Assembly: GCA_022827425.1 (NCBI GenBank)
Contig: JAJDSZ010000129.1
Span: forward strand, 1 to 64,000
Length of the DNA: 64,000 nt
Direction of reading: 5' to 3'
Source of the DNA: Pseudomonadales bacterium
GTDB lineage: Bacteria; Pseudomonadota; Gammaproteobacteria; Pseudomonadales; Pseudohongiellaceae
Program-made: the position numbers and the translations under genes
The notes under the pieces: generated by a model
What the model saw: the letters and a program-made list of their open reading frames with translations, nothing else
Databases searched by the model: none
What the model was told of the DNA's origin: nothing
Shown here: positions 34,120 to 43,712 of the stretch, in pieces
Position numbering within the stretch: the first letter of the stretch is position 1
Layout: each line of letters begins with the position of its first letter

Positions 34120-35601
34120 GTGCAGACCCATATTCTCGCGATCGACCAGGGCACATCCTCAAGCCGCGCGCTGGTGTTCGATGCGAAGGGCATGCTGCGG
34201 GGCCTCGCCCAGCAGGAATTCACCCAGCACTTCCCCAGGGACGGCTGGGTGGAGCACGATGCCGGGGAAATCTGGCGCACCACCCTGGAAAGCTGCCGCG
34301 GCGCAATGCGGGACGCTGGCATCGAAAGCCGCCAGCTTGCCTGCATAGGCATCACCAACCAGCGGGAAACCACGGTTCTCTGGGACCGGGCAAGCGGCGA
34401 GCCGGTGCACCGGGCCATTGTCTGGCAGGACCGCCGCACGGCGAAACGCTGCCAGGAACTGAAACAGTCCCGGGTGGACGAAGCCGACCTGCAAGCCAGA
34501 ACCGGCCTGCTGCTCGACCCGTATTTCTCCGCCACCAAACTGCAATGGCTGCTGAATGAAGTTCCCGGCCTGCGCCGGCGCGCCGAGACAGGGGAACTCG
34601 CCGCGGGCACCATCGACAGCTTCCTGCTGTGGAAACTCACCGGCGGCCGCAGCCACTGCACCGACGCCAGCAACGCTTCGCGCACCATGCTGTTCAATAT
34701 CGAGACCCAGCAATGGGACGCCGACTTGCTGGAGTTGTTCGAGATTCCCCGCCAGATTCTGCCGGAAGTGCGCGACAGCGCCGCCGATTTCGGCGCCAGC
34801 GAGCCTGAGTTGCTCGGCAGCGCGGTGCCCATCACCGGCGTGCTCGGCGACCAGCAGGCGGCGGCCTTCGGCCAGTGCTGCTTTCACCCCGGCGCCGCCA
34901 AAAGCACCTATGGCACCGGCTGCTTCCTGCTGATGCACACCGGCGACAAGCCCGTGTATTCCCGCAACCGCCTGCTGACCACAGTGGCTTACCGGCTCGA
35001 TGGCAAACCCAGCTATGCCGTGGAAGGCAGCATCTTCATGGCCGGAGCCACCATGCAGTGGCTGCGGGACGAATTGCGGCTGATTCGCAAGTCGGCCGAG
35101 TCCGCCGCCCTGGCGGAAGCATGCGCCGATGATTCCGGCGTCTATCTGGTGCCCGCCTTCACCGGGCTCGGCGCGCCCTATTGGGACCCGGACGCCCGGG
35201 GTGCCATCTTCGGCATGACCCGGGATACCGGTATCGCCGAAATCGTCGGCGCAGCCCTGCATTCGGTGTGCTACCAGACCCGGGATCTCACCGGCGCCAT
35301 CGCCGCCGACGGCGTTGCGCTCGACCTGCTGCGGGTGGATGGCGGCATGGTGGCCAATGAAGTCTTCCTGCAATATCTCGCCGACATTCTCGACTGCCGC
35401 GTTCACCGTCCGGCGGTGACCGAAACCACGGCGCTGGGCGCGGCCTGCATCGCCGGACTGCAAGCCGGCGTCTTCGCCTCCCTGGATGCCATCGCCGGGC
35501 TTTGGCGGCTGGACCGCGAATTCAGCCCGCGGCGGGATGCGGCCTGGCGCGACCGCAAGTACGCCGGCTGGCGGGACGCGGTGCGCCGGACCCTGGGTTA
35601 G
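34120..35601 (+). CDS. glpK: glycerol kinase
   Basis: A 493-residue FGGY-family kinase of the usual length. [14 protein letters not shown] is the phosphate-1 loop, [32 protein letters not shown] follows, [13 protein letters not shown] and [15 protein letters not shown] are the GlpK-specific blocks, and [19 protein letters not shown] is the phosphate-2/adenosine segment. It phosphorylates glycerol to glycerol 3-phosphate. AAGGAG lies eight bases before the GTG start. No glpF or glpD is nearby. Confidence 0.96.
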   Translation: MQTHILAIDQGTSSSRALVFDAKGMLRGLAQQEFTQHFPRDGWVEHDAGEIWRTTLESCRGAMRDAGIESRQLACIGITNQRETTVLWDRASGEPVHRAIVWQDRRTAKRCQELKQSRVDEADLQARTGLLLDPYFSATKLQWLLNEVPGLRRRAETGELAAGTIDSFLLWKLTGGRSHCTDASNASRTMLFNIETQQWDADLLELFEIPRQILPEVRDSAADFGASEPELLGSAVPITGVLGDQQAAAFGQCCFHPGAAKSTYGTGCFLLMHTGDKPVYSRNRLLTTVAYRLDGKPSYAVEGSIFMAGATMQWLRDELRLIRKSAESAALAEACADDSGVYLVPAFTGLGAPYWDPDARGAIFGMTRDTGIAEIVGAALHSVCYQTRDLTGAIAADGVALDLLRVDGGMVANEVFLQYLADILDCRVHRPAVTETTALGAACIAGLQAGVFASLDAIAGLWRLDREFSPRRDAAWRDRKYAGWRDAVRRTLG

Positions 35602-35602
35602 T

Positions 35603-36232
35603 ATGGAACTGCATCTGTTGCGGCATGGCGAAACCCAGTGGAACCGGGACCGGCGGGTCCAGGGGCAATGCGATGTGGGCCTGAATGAAAAAGGCAACCG
35701 GCAGGCCGTGGAACTCGGCGAACGGCTGGCGGACACCCATTATGACGCCATCTATTGCAGCAGTTCGCTGCGCACCAAGGAGACCGCCTGGCTAGCCTTT
35801 CCGGACCGTCACGAAGACCTGGTCTTTGTCGACGCCCTGCGGGAAATCGACCTCGGCCCCTGGGAAGGCCGCCTGCACGCGGAAATCGCCGTGGAAGACC
35901 CGGAATCACAGCATCACTTCTGGCACATGCCGCATTTGTTCCAGGTGGAAGGCGCGGAGACCTTCTTTGAGCTGCAGGAGCGCGCCATGCAGGCGATTCG
36001 CGGCATTGCCCGGCGGCATTTGGGCCAGCGCGTTGCCGTGGTCAGCCATGGCGCCCTGATCAAGTCGGTGCTGTGTTTCTTTGAAAAGCTGCCCATGCGC
36101 GACCTCTGGGCCTGGCATCCCATGCACAATTGCGCCCAAAGCATCGTGCAACTCGAGCGCTGCGGCGCCGGCGAGATTCTGCAATACGCCGACCAGCCTT
36201 TCGCCCATGTCAAGGGCTCGCAAGTTGTCTAG
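35603..36232 (+). CDS. histidine phosphatase family protein
   Basis: A 209-residue phosphoglycerate mutase-like phosphatase. The N-terminal LLRHGETQWNRDRRVQG holds the phosphorylated histidine, SSSLRTKETA and LREIDLGPWEGR are the usual mid-protein motifs, and VVSHGALIKSVL holds the second catalytic histidine. Length and motifs resemble cobalamin-phosphate phosphatase or broad-specificity members; the substrate is not deducible. The start is one base after the glpK stop, and the end overlaps the likely lspA start. Confidence 0.88.
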   Translation: MELHLLRHGETQWNRDRRVQGQCDVGLNEKGNRQAVELGERLADTHYDAIYCSSSLRTKETAWLAFPDRHEDLVFVDALREIDLGPWEGRLHAEIAVEDPESQHHFWHMPHLFQVEGAETFFELQERAMQAIRGIARRHLGQRVAVVSHGALIKSVLCFFEKLPMRDLWAWHPMHNCAQSIVQLERCGAGEILQYADQPFAHVKGSQVV

Positions 36233-36728
36233 CGTGCTGTCCCATAACAGAACGACGGATTTCCTCCTTTTCTGTCTGATTGCCGGGCTGACTCTTGCCT
36301 GCGCCCAGGCCGTGGGCTGGTGGGTGAACCAGAACATTCCCCTCCACGGCACCCTGGAGTGGAATGGCTTTGTCCATCTGACCCATATCCGCAACCACGG
36401 CGGCATCTTCGGGCTGCTGCAGGGCCATGGCTGGCTGTTCGGCGCACTCAGCCTCGGCCTGCTCGCGGGCATCGCGCTATGGCTGTTTGTTGGCGTCGGC
36501 ATCTCGCGCTTCGAATACACCTGTTTCGGCTTTATCACCGGTGGCGGCCTGAGCAATGTCATCGACCGGCTCCTCCACGGCAGCGTGATCGACTACATCA
36601 ACCTGCAGCACATCCCATACTGGAACTACATATTCAACCTCGCCGACGTGATGATTCACGCGGGAATCTGGCCGATGATCCTCTACGGCCTGCTGGCGCG
36701 CAAAACCACAAGGAACGCCGACCCATGA
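36207..36728 (+). CDS. lspA: lipoprotein signal peptidase (LspA-like)
   Basis: A 173-residue membrane protease with four hydrophobic segments. RNHGGIFGLLQ corresponds to the RNxGAAF motif, and the two catalytic aspartates lie in SNVIDRLLHGSVIDYINL and FNLADVMI. It cleaves prolipoprotein signal peptides. Alternative starts are a TTG at 36225, with AAGGG eight bases upstream, and a GTG at 36234. The stop overlaps the next gene (ATGA). In most gammaproteobacteria lspA follows ileS; here it does not, so a second copy may exist elsewhere. Confidence 0.85.
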   Translation: MSRARKLSSVLSHNRTTDFLLFCLIAGLTLACAQAVGWWVNQNIPLHGTLEWNGFVHLTHIRNHGGIFGLLQGHGWLFGALSLGLLAGIALWLFVGVGISRFEYTCFGFITGGGLSNVIDRLLHGSVIDYINLQHIPYWNYIFNLADVMIHAGIWPMILYGLLARKTTRNADP

Positions 36729-37642
36729 GCATAGACCGACTCGACGGAGCCCTGGCTCCGGTGATTACGCCCTTTGATGAAAACCTCAATCCCGATTCGG
36801 AACGCTTTATCCGTTTCTGCCACTGGCTGCTTGGCCAGGGAGTAAAGCTCGCGGTATTCGGCACCACCAGCGAAGCCAACTCGCTTTCAATGGCGGAAAA
36901 GACGGCCCTGCTCGAGCAATTGCTTGACTCCGGCGCCGACCCGGACCGCATCATGCCCGGTACGGGACTGTGCTCCCTGAGCGAAACCGCGGAACTCACT
37001 TCCAGGGCCGCGGCGCTCGGCTGCCCCCGGATATTGCTGCTGCCGCCCTTCTACTACAAGAACCTCAGCGAAGACGGCCTGTTCGGCTACACCGCCGAAG
37101 TCATCGAGCGGTTGGGCAATGAAGATTTGCAGATCTACCTCTACCACTTCCCCGCCATGTCCCTGACACCCTGGCCCATGGAAGTGATCAACCGCCTCGT
37201 CAGGGCCTATCCCGGCGCCATTACCGGCATCAAGGACAGTTCCGGAAAATGGGAGCAAACCGCCGCTTTCATCGATGCCGGCTGGGACGACTTCCGGGTG
37301 TTTTGCGGCTCCGAGCGCTTTCTGCTTAAGACCCTGCGGGCAGGCGGCGCCGGCTGCATCTCGGCCACCGCCAATATCAACCCCGCCCCCATCGCCGCGC
37401 TCTGCGCCAACTGGCGCCAGGACGGAGCCGGGAAGCTCCAGTCCAACCTGACCCGCATCCGCGAACTCTTCGAAGCCGCCCCCATGGTCGCCTCGGTAAA
37501 AGCCGCCATCGCCATCGCCACCAACGACAAAACCTGGGCCAAGCCCCGCCCACCGCTCGTCCCGCTCACCAACACCCAGTCAGCAGCCTTGCGTGGCGGG
37601 CTGGAGAAAGAAAACTTCACACAGACTCTGATCCCAAGCTGA
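36725..37642 (+). CDS. dihydrodipicolinate synthase family protein
   Basis: A 305-residue class I lyase/aldolase. GALAPVITPFDENLNPDSERF is the typical opening, GTTSEANSLSMAEK corresponds to GTTGExxxL, YLYHFPAM carries the conserved tyrosine, and GIKDSSG carries the Schiff-base lysine. The Ser in place of Gly in GTTSE and the catabolic-looking neighbours suggest a pyruvate-dependent lyase acting on a sugar acid or hydroxyproline product rather than lysine biosynthesis. The start overlaps the lspA stop. Confidence 0.88.
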   Translation: MSIDRLDGALAPVITPFDENLNPDSERFIRFCHWLLGQGVKLAVFGTTSEANSLSMAEKTALLEQLLDSGADPDRIMPGTGLCSLSETAELTSRAAALGCPRILLLPPFYYKNLSEDGLFGYTAEVIERLGNEDLQIYLYHFPAMSLTPWPMEVINRLVRAYPGAITGIKDSSGKWEQTAAFIDAGWDDFRVFCGSERFLLKTLRAGGAGCISATANINPAPIAALCANWRQDGAGKLQSNLTRIRELFEAAPMVASVKAAIAIATNDKTWAKPRPPLVPLTNTQSAALRGGLEKENFTQTLIPS

Positions 37643-37707
37643 GACGAACAATATCCCCGGCTCATTCCGAATCGCAAATTGATTCTTGATCATTCGGGAC
37701 TCCGCAA

Positions 37708-37816
37708 GCCGCCGCCGGATTGTGGTGGGCGGCGGCATGCGAGGCAGGGACAGCCGAGCCTGAGCCTCCAGGGATGGATTCACGGCGTCCGCCGCCCACC
37801 ACAATCCGGCGGCGGC
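37708..37816. repeat. long inverted repeat with shared interior sequence
   Basis: A 26-base arm starting GCCGCCGCCGGATTGTGG at 37708-37733 is repeated exactly, inverted, at 37791-37816, with a 57-base spacer. The spacer side at 37738-37760 holds a 23-base string identical (inverted) to 57036-57058. The whole can form a very stable hairpin or be a MITE. It lies between the dapA-like and PQQ dehydrogenase genes; the remainder of this 283-base gap shows no gene. Confidence 0.8.
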
Positions 37817-37925
37817 GATGCTCCGGGAATACAAGAAACATTTTGTTTCTTGACATGCCGGAAATGATGGGTCAGCCTCCGCTTTCGCCCCAGCTGCCTG
37901 ATAACTGACTCTTGCGAGGCTGATA

Positions 37926-39932
37926 ATGAAAAAGTCCCCTGCTATTCACCGCGCCGCAAGCCAGACCCTGTTGATTGCCGCATCGCTGCTCGGCGCCGGT
38001 TCCCTCTCCGCCCAGGATGGCGTCGCCCGAAACACCGTAGAGTGGTTCACCCTGGGAAATGATTTCGCCCAAACCCGCTACTCCGAATCCACCCAGATCA
38101 CCGCGGACAACTTCGACCAACTCGAAGTCGCCTGGGTCTGGGATGGCGCCAGCATGGGCGCTGCAAGCGGCCGGGCAACGCCGAGCTACATCGACGGCAA
38201 GCTGTTCACCCTGGCCGGCTACCGCCGCCATATCGTCGCCCTCGACCCGGCCAGCGGCGAAACCCTGTGGAGCTATCGCCTACCCAACACCCGGCGCTGG
38301 GAATACTCCATGCGCGCCGACTACGGCAAGGGCATCGCCTATGATGAGGTGGACGGGCGCGGCGTGATCTATGTCGCCACGCCGGGCTTTTTCCTGGTGG
38401 CCCTGGACGCCGAAACCGGCGCTCCCCTGGACGGCTTCGGCGGCCGGGTGCCCGTGGACGGCTTCCCCGAAACCGGCGTGGTGGACATGCTCGCCGACCT
38501 CGGCCACCCCTACGATCCCTACGAGGGCATCCCGCTGGAAACCGGCTACATCACCTCTTCTTCGCCACCCATCGTGGTCAATGACACCATTGTGGTGGGC
38601 AACTCCGCCGAACAGGGCTACAACCAGGCCCGCATCGAGAACGTGCCCGGCGACATTCTGGGCTATGACAAGACCACGGGCGAATTCCGCTGGAAATTCA
38701 ACGTGATTCCCCGGCCCGGCGAATACGGCCACGAAACCTGGGAAAACGACGCCTGGCAGTGGACCGGCGATGTCTCGTCCTGGGCGCCGATTTCCGCCGA
38801 TGTGGAAAACAATATCGTCTACATTCCCACCAATGGCGCCACCATCGACTACTACGGTGGTTTCCGCCCCGGCGACAATCTCTACGGCACCAGCCTGATC
38901 GCCCTCGACGCCGGCTCCGGCGAGCGGATGTGGCACTACCAGACCGTCAAGCACGACATCTGGAACTACGACAATCCCCAGGCGCCGGTCCTGCTCGACC
39001 TGAATGTGGACGGCCAGCCCGTCCCCGCGGTGATGCAGGTCACCAAGCAGAGCTTCGTCTATGCTTTCAACCGCCTCACCGGCGAGCCGCTCTGGCCCTT
39101 TGAGGAGCGCGAAGTGCCGGCGTCCATCGTTCCCGGCGAAGTGCTGTCGCCCACCCAGCCCTTCCCCACCCGCCCCGCGCCTTTCGACATGCAGGGCGTG
39201 GCCATTGATGATCTGGTGGACTTCACTCCCGAACTGCGGCAACAGGCGATCGCGGCCATGGCCGACTACGAGATGGGGCCGCTGTTCAATCCCCCAATCC
39301 ACCGCGACAATCCCCTGGGCAAGCGCGCTTCGCTGATCTGCCCCGGCGGCGGCGGCGGCGCCAACATCACCTCGCCCTCGGTGGCCGACCCCAACACCGG
39401 CTACCTCTACATCTCTTCCCAGAAAGCCTGCAGCCCGGTGCAACTCGTCCCCGGCGAGGAAGCCGACCTGCAATACGAAGAGCCCACGGGCACGACCTTC
39501 GCCCGGTACGCGGATGGCCCCGGCGGTGGCGCACCCCGCCACCCTGCCGACATCCCGCTGTACAAGCCCCCCTACAGCCGCATCACCGCCATCGACATGA
39601 ACACCGGCGAACACGCCTGGATGATCCCCGCTGGCGAAACCCCGGGCCGCGTACTCAACAACCCGGCCCTGGAAGGCCTCGACATCGGCAACACCGGCTC
39701 GGGCAACCTCGTCCCCATGACCATCACCCCCAACATGCTGATGTACTCCGACGTCAACAGCGAAGGCCGGGTCATGCTCTACGCGGTTGACAAGGCCACC
39801 GGCGAAAAACTCGCCGAAGCCGAAGTCCCCGAACGAAGCCGCTACGGCATGAGCACCTGGACCCACGAAGGAAGGCAATACGTGATCTTGCAGACCGGGC
39901 CGAGATTGACGGCCATGGCTTTGCCTGAGTGA
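37926..39932 (+). CDS. PQQ-dependent dehydrogenase, periplasmic
   Basis: A 668-residue quinoprotein with a signal peptide ending near AGSLSAQ (about residue 30). The eight-bladed propeller is shown by repeated tryptophan motifs such as LDPASGETLWSYRL, YDKTTGEFRWKFN, LDAGSGERMWHYQ and IDMNTGEHAWMIP. It resembles the alcohol/glucose dehydrogenase PQQ family. The adjacent cysteine pair of methanol dehydrogenases and a C-terminal haem c motif are not seen, so electrons must pass to a separate acceptor. The substrate is unknown. pqq biosynthesis genes are not in the window. Confidence 0.87.
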   Translation: MKKSPAIHRAASQTLLIAASLLGAGSLSAQDGVARNTVEWFTLGNDFAQTRYSESTQITADNFDQLEVAWVWDGASMGAASGRATPSYIDGKLFTLAGYRRHIVALDPASGETLWSYRLPNTRRWEYSMRADYGKGIAYDEVDGRGVIYVATPGFFLVALDAETGAPLDGFGGRVPVDGFPETGVVDMLADLGHPYDPYEGIPLETGYITSSSPPIVVNDTIVVGNSAEQGYNQARIENVPGDILGYDKTTGEFRWKFNVIPRPGEYGHETWENDAWQWTGDVSSWAPISADVENNIVYIPTNGATIDYYGGFRPGDNLYGTSLIALDAGSGERMWHYQTVKHDIWNYDNPQAPVLLDLNVDGQPVPAVMQVTKQSFVYAFNRLTGEPLWPFEEREVPASIVPGEVLSPTQPFPTRPAPFDMQGVAIDDLVDFTPELRQQAIAAMADYEMGPLFNPPIHRDNPLGKRASLICPGGGGGANITSPSVADPNTGYLYISSQKACSPVQLVPGEEADLQYEEPTGTTFARYADGPGGGAPRHPADIPLYKPPYSRITAIDMNTGEHAWMIPAGETPGRVLNNPALEGLDIGNTGSGNLVPMTITPNMLMYSDVNSEGRVMLYAVDKATGEKLAEAEVPERSRYGMSTWTHEGRQYVILQTGPRLTAMALPE

Positions 39933-39940
39933 GTTCGCAC

Positions 39941-39979
39941 CTCCGGCGGTACTCCTGATTCCCGGGAGTACCGCCGGAG
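39941..39979 (+). terminator. strong hairpin after the PQQ dehydrogenase gene
   Basis: CTCCGGCGGTACTCC at 39941-39955 and its exact complement at 39965-39979 form a 15-pair stem with a nine-base loop, nine bases after the stop codon. No T-run follows, so it may stabilise the mRNA 3' end rather than terminate alone. Confidence 0.6.
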
Positions 39980-40211
39980 CAGGACATGCTTACGCCAATT
40001 TATGAAGTAAAATCAATTTTCGGAAACCCTCACTAATGAAAAACTTGTTGACATATTTCCATAATCAAGAATCATAGTATGAAGCTTGGATTTGCAAGCA
40101 CTATGACACCGGATTGGTCGTAAACAATTTTGGTTTCCGCAACCATATCAAAATACACAAAGCTTCTTGCCGCTCTCTACTCGATTCCAGATATTCTGGT
40201 AGGCGTACTGT
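39980..40211. other. AT-rich intergenic stretch without a recognisable gene
   Basis: Composition is clearly more AT-rich than the surroundings. A TTGACA hexamer occurs at 40048-40053 without a good -10 partner. No coding sequence could be supported on either strand. It may be foreign DNA or the decayed flank of the ATPase remnant at 40212-40337. Confidence 0.4.
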
Positions 40212-40337
40212 TTACAAAAAGCTCTGTGGCTTTGGCGCCTCCCTGGTGCATTCCTTTACCCGGATGTGCCGGCCACTTTGCAGGGCGTGATTCCTGCACC
40301 AGTTGAGCAGGACGGTTTTTCCGCAGCCTCTGCTCAT
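40212..40337 (-). pseudogene. remnant of a P-loop ATPase
   Basis: On the minus strand MSRGCGKTVLLNWCRNHALQ followed by SGRHIRVKE resembles the Walker A opening of AAA_16-type ATPases (RGVGKTVLLNE). The frame ends after 41 codons and nothing upstream or downstream completes the protein. Probably a decayed fragment; a chance open frame is possible. The following 180 bases up to the DUF429 gene hold nothing recognisable. Confidence 0.4.
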
Positions 40338-40520
40338 GCTTCAACTCGCTTCCACAGCAGCCAAATCATAGCGCAAGATGCATTTTCGGGCGTAGTCTTT
40401 AATCACATCGAAACATGAAAATATCCTGTGTGGCGAGAGGCTGGGCGCGGCGGAGGTCATCGAGAAAAACAGCACGCCTGCAAAGGGTAAGGGGCCGGAA
40501 GATCGCAAGCCTTGAAGTTC

Positions 40521-41339
40521 TCACAAAGGATCCACAATCCAGCCTTCGGTGGGATTGAAATCGGGCGGGATGCCGTGGTTGCGGCGGCGGTTTTGCCAGG
40601 ACCATGCGGCCTGGATGGCGCAGCAGAGGGCGTCGAGGCTATCGCCGGTGGCGTCGTCGGCGAAGATTGACGGGGCCATGGCGCCGGGTTGAACTTGCAG
40701 GCCGTAGCTGGCTTGCAGTTCCTTTCCCAGAATTCCCGCGAGCAGGGTCTCGCGGGCCTTCCGGCGCTCGCTGGTCTGTTGGCTTTTTGCATCGTGCTTG
40801 TAGCTTTGACGGTCGATGAAGCGCCTGGCCACTACGCTGGGGAAGGCTTCGATGACGATGCGATGCGGGTCGCCCTGCTGCATGCCGGGGATGGTGACAC
40901 CGGCCCCGCGCAGCCGTGGCGCCCCTTCGAAGAACATGAGACCCACCGGCGGGCGCTCGATTTTCTGGGCGCTGAAGGCGCCGGCGACTTTTTCGGTTTC
41001 GCGCTTGTGTTCCTTGTCGCCGGCGAGCCGCCCGCCGCGGTAGTCGATCATGAGCTGGCGGAACTGCTCGCGGGACATGGACGCCACATGATCCACATAG
41101 TCCGCCCAGGATGCTGGCCAGCCGATGTTGCGAATGAATTTGCCTGACTGGCCGAAGGGAAAATCGATTCCGGCGACCCAGGGTCCCGGTTGGGCCAGGG
41201 CAGCTTCAAATTCCTCGAAACTCGTCCACTTCCTGAGCGTGTGCGGCGCAAGCTGATTGCCGGCAAACTCACATTCAACGCAGACCAGCGGCTTACCCCT
41301 GCCGGGCCTGCTGGTGAAATCAATGCCAAGAATTTTCAT
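40521..41339 (-). CDS. DUF429 family protein (predicted RNase H-like fold)
   Basis: A 272-residue protein. It begins MKILGIDFTSRPGRGKPLVC, and has VAGIDFPFG and a C-terminal DATGDSLDALCCAIQAAW; these conserved acidic residues are the hallmark of DUF429. The family is predicted to be a nuclease related to RNase H, with no established biological role. It lies in an accessory islet beside vapBC. The start is clear. Confidence 0.8.
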   Translation of the reverse strand: MKILGIDFTSRPGRGKPLVCVECEFAGNQLAPHTLRKWTSFEEFEAALAQPGPWVAGIDFPFGQSGKFIRNIGWPASWADYVDHVASMSREQFRQLMIDYRGGRLAGDKEHKRETEKVAGAFSAQKIERPPVGLMFFEGAPRLRGAGVTIPGMQQGDPHRIVIEAFPSVVARRFIDRQSYKHDAKSQQTSERRKARETLLAGILGKELQASYGLQVQPGAMAPSIFADDATGDSLDALCCAIQAAWSWQNRRRNHGIPPDFNPTEGWIVDPL

Positions 41340-41365
41340 AGGGAAAAAACTCGCAGTGCAACCAA

Positions 41366-41725
41366 TCAGGCCAGAGCGCCAAGTTCCGAAGCCACATTCT
41401 CCAGTTTTCGATCCCGGGTCCAGAGTTTGGTTCCTTGCGCCAGCAGGCAGGAGGCCAGCAAGGCCGCATCGACAAAGCCTATGCCTCGACTGTACAGCTT
41501 CCGGGTTTCAATCAATGCCCGTACTTCAGAAATGGTTGCCACCGGCAGACCCGGAAGTGCGTCAAGTTCACCAAGGACAAGATTTCTTTGTCGCAAAGAG
41601 CCAAGAGCAAGTTCTGCAACTACCAAAGGATGGCCTACGATCATTTCCCGCAGTAGCAAGTCCACCAGTTCTTCATTATTGTTCCGCAAATGATCAACCC
41701 AGATGGATGAATCTGCCAGAATCAC
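41366..41725 (-). CDS. vapC: VapC family PIN-domain toxin
   Basis: A 119-residue PIN protein. ILADSSIWVDHLR carries the first catalytic aspartate, VVAELALGSL the conserved glutamate, and GIGFVDAALLAS with LWTRDRKLENVA the remaining aspartates. VapC toxins cut tRNA or rRNA. Its start overlaps the antitoxin stop by four bases, the usual antitoxin-first layout. Confidence 0.9.
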   Translation of the reverse strand: MILADSSIWVDHLRNNNEELVDLLLREMIVGHPLVVAELALGSLRQRNLVLGELDALPGLPVATISEVRALIETRKLYSRGIGFVDAALLASCLLAQGTKLWTRDRKLENVASELGALA

Positions 41726-41916
41726 AACGATTCTCTTCTGCGTGGCGGCAAAACCAGATTTTTTTCCGTACCTCCAAGCTTGGCAAGCCTTCGCGCGCTT
41801 TCCCGCTCGACCAGGGCGGTAAGGCCTTCGTTGATCAATTCCCGGAGCCTCTGCTGACCCGTCAAGTATTTCGCTCTTGCGACAAGATCGTCGTCAAGCG
41901 TTACGGTAGTCCTCAT
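41722..41916 (-). CDS. vapB: VapB family antitoxin
   Basis: A 64-residue protein with a ribbon-helix-helix start (MRTTVTLDDDLVARAKYLTG) and a charged C-terminal part for toxin binding. It neutralises VapC and represses the operon. Upstream at 41948-41968 there is an AT-rich imperfect palindrome (CATAT...GATATC...ATATG) that could be its operator. Confidence 0.85.
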   Translation of the reverse strand: MRTTVTLDDDLVARAKYLTGQQRLRELINEGLTALVERESARRLAKLGGTEKNLVLPPRRRESL

Positions 41917-42011
41917 GAATCGATACTCTTTGCATCAAAAACAGCATCATATTATGCGATATCATATGAATCAAGCAGTGGAAACACCCGACACCCCAGG
42001 CATCGACCGGT

Positions 42012-42230
42012 TTGTTTTTGGCGGCGGGCGCCATGAGGCATTTGCAGGCCGGTCAACATCCCGCCCGGCTGCACCGGGTTTTCCGGGCCTTTGCCCTGGG
42101 CACTTTGCCCCTGAGCCTGATCTTCCTCGGTGGCTTGCGGGAGCTGCAGACCGCTTCCCTGCTCGCCTCGCTTCCGATTCTTGCCGTTTATTACGCCATA
42201 CTCGGCCTTTCCATCTGGCGCATGCTCCTA
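42012..42230 (+). pseudogene. remnant of a BCCT-type transporter (C-terminal helices)
   Basis: The frame reads LIFLGGLRELQTASLLASLP and ILAVYYAILGLSIWRML, which resembles the last helices of betaine/carnitine/choline transporters (LLLAGGLxALQTASI.AxLPF). The rest of the protein is absent upstream, and the frame then runs into the antisense of rplQ. No start signal. Judged a leftover 3' end cut at both sides. Confidence 0.55.
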
Positions 42231-42617
42231 GACTTCGAGTTCCTGCTGGTCTTCGCTGCTTGGGCGGTCGACGAGTTCCACCCAGGCCATGGGGGCCGCG
42301 TCGCCGTCGCGGTAGCCGCATTTGAGGATGCGGATGTAGCCGCCGGGACGGTCCTGGTAACGGGGGCCGAGTTCGCTGAAGAGTTTGCCCACGGTGGCCT
42401 TGTTGCGCAGGCGGCGGAAAGCGAGGCGGCGATTGGCCACGCTGTCTTCCTTGGCCAGGGTGATGAAAGGTTCGGCCACGGTGCGCAATTCCTTGGCCTT
42501 GGCCAGGGTGGTCTTGATGATTTCGTGCTCCACCAGGGACGAGGTCATGTTGCGAAACATGGCCTTGCGGTGGGCGCTGTCCCGGCTGAAGCCGCGGCCG
42601 CTTTTTCTGTGTCGCAT
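42228..42617 (-). CDS. rplQ: 50S ribosomal protein L17
   Basis: A 129-residue protein starting [24 protein letters not shown], the standard L17 opening. L17 sits near the exit tunnel of the large subunit. It is the last gene of the alpha operon, 21 bases after rpoA. Its stop codon abuts the BCCT remnant on the other strand. Length matches the family. Confidence 0.97.
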   Translation of the reverse strand: MRHRKSGRGFSRDSAHRKAMFRNMTSSLVEHEIIKTTLAKAKELRTVAEPFITLAKEDSVANRRLAFRRLRNKATVGKLFSELGPRYQDRPGGYIRILKCGYRDGDAAPMAWVELVDRPSSEDQQELEV

Positions 42618-42638
42618 GGGATGAACCTCGGTAAAGTC

Positions 42639-43637
42639 CTAGACCAGCCGCTCTTCCGACTTGAGTCGCGCCGGCGGCCAGTTTTCGAGCCGCAGGCCGA
42701 GGGAAAGTCCCCGGGTGGCGAGCACGTCCTTGATTTCGGTGAGTGATTTCTTGCCCAGATTGGGTGTGCGCAGCAATTCGACTTCGGTGCGCTGGATCAG
42801 GTCGCCGATGTAGTAGATGTCTTCCGCCTTGAGGCAGTTGGCCGAGCGCACGGTGAGTTCGAGATCGTCCACCGGGCGCAGCAGGATCGGGTCGATTTCG
42901 TCATCGCGCCGTGCCGGCTCGTTGATGATTTCGCTGCGGAAATCGACAAATACCGCCAACTGGTGCTGCAGGATCGTCGCCGCGTGGCGGATGGCGCCTT
43001 CCGGGTCGATGGTGCCGTCGGTTTCCAGATCGATGATCAGCTTGTCGAGGTCGGTGCGCTGCTCCACCCGGGCGTTTTCCACGGAGTAGGAAACCCGCAC
43101 CACGGGGCTGTAGGATGCGTCAAGCAGCAGCTTGCCCACCGCCCGGGTTTCGTCGTCCTCGCCGATACGGGAGTCAGCGGGGGAATAGCCGCGCCCGGCG
43201 CCCACGGTGAGGCGCATGTTCAATTCGCCTTCCTCATTGAGATGGGCGATGACATGTTCCGGATTGATGACATCCACGCCGTGGGTCGCCTCGATATTGG
43301 CCGCGGTGACCACGCCGGGGCCCTTGCCGCTCAGGTTGAGCATGGCTTCCTGGCGGTCATTGAGCACGATGGCGATGCCCTTGAGGTTGAGCAGTATCTC
43401 CACCACATCCTCGCGTACGCCTTCGATGGTGCTGTATTCGTGTACCACGCCGTCGATTTCCACTTCTTCGATGGCGCTGCCCGGCATCGACGAAAGCAGA
43501 ATCCGCCGCAGGGCGTTGCCCAGGGTGTGGCCGAAACCCCGCTCAAGTGGCTCGAGCACCACCCGGGAGTGGCGCTTGTCGAATTGGTCAACCTGCACCA
43601 CTCGCGGGGTGAGGAAATCGGATAAGGAAAGCTGCAT
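42639..43637 (-). CDS. rpoA: RNA polymerase alpha subunit
   Basis: A 332-residue protein. The N-terminal domain has [19 protein letters not shown] and the C-terminal domain has [48 protein letters not shown], including residues that contact UP elements and activators. It scaffolds assembly of RNA polymerase. It lies between rpsD and rplQ, the conserved alpha operon order. Confidence 0.98.
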   Translation of the reverse strand: MQLSLSDFLTPRVVQVDQFDKRHSRVVLEPLERGFGHTLGNALRRILLSSMPGSAIEEVEIDGVVHEYSTIEGVREDVVEILLNLKGIAIVLNDRQEAMLNLSGKGPGVVTAANIEATHGVDVINPEHVIAHLNEEGELNMRLTVGAGRGYSPADSRIGEDDETRAVGKLLLDASYSPVVRVSYSVENARVEQRTDLDKLIIDLETDGTIDPEGAIRHAATILQHQLAVFVDFRSEIINEPARRDDEIDPILLRPVDDLELTVRSANCLKAEDIYYIGDLIQRTEVELLRTPNLGKKSLTEIKDVLATRGLSLGLRLENWPPARLKSEERLV

Positions 43638-43712
43638 GAGTTCTACCTGTTGCTGGCTAAAGCACTGATTGCCGGGTTAGGCACTAATGGCTGGTTCGAA
43701 CGCCCATATGGG

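Noticed and set aside
34159..35736. A 525-codon open frame on the minus strand opposite glpK
   Set aside because: Antisense shadow of glycerol kinase; low-complexity Gly/Ala/His-rich translation with no domain and no start signal.
38280..39878. A 532-codon open frame opposite the PQQ dehydrogenase
   Set aside because: Antisense shadow of the propeller gene; translation is Val/Gly/His-rich and unlike any real protein.
42231..42746. Continuation of the BCCT-like frame to 42746
   Set aside because: Beyond 42230 it is the antisense of rplQ and the start of rpoA; only the first part has transporter-like helices.
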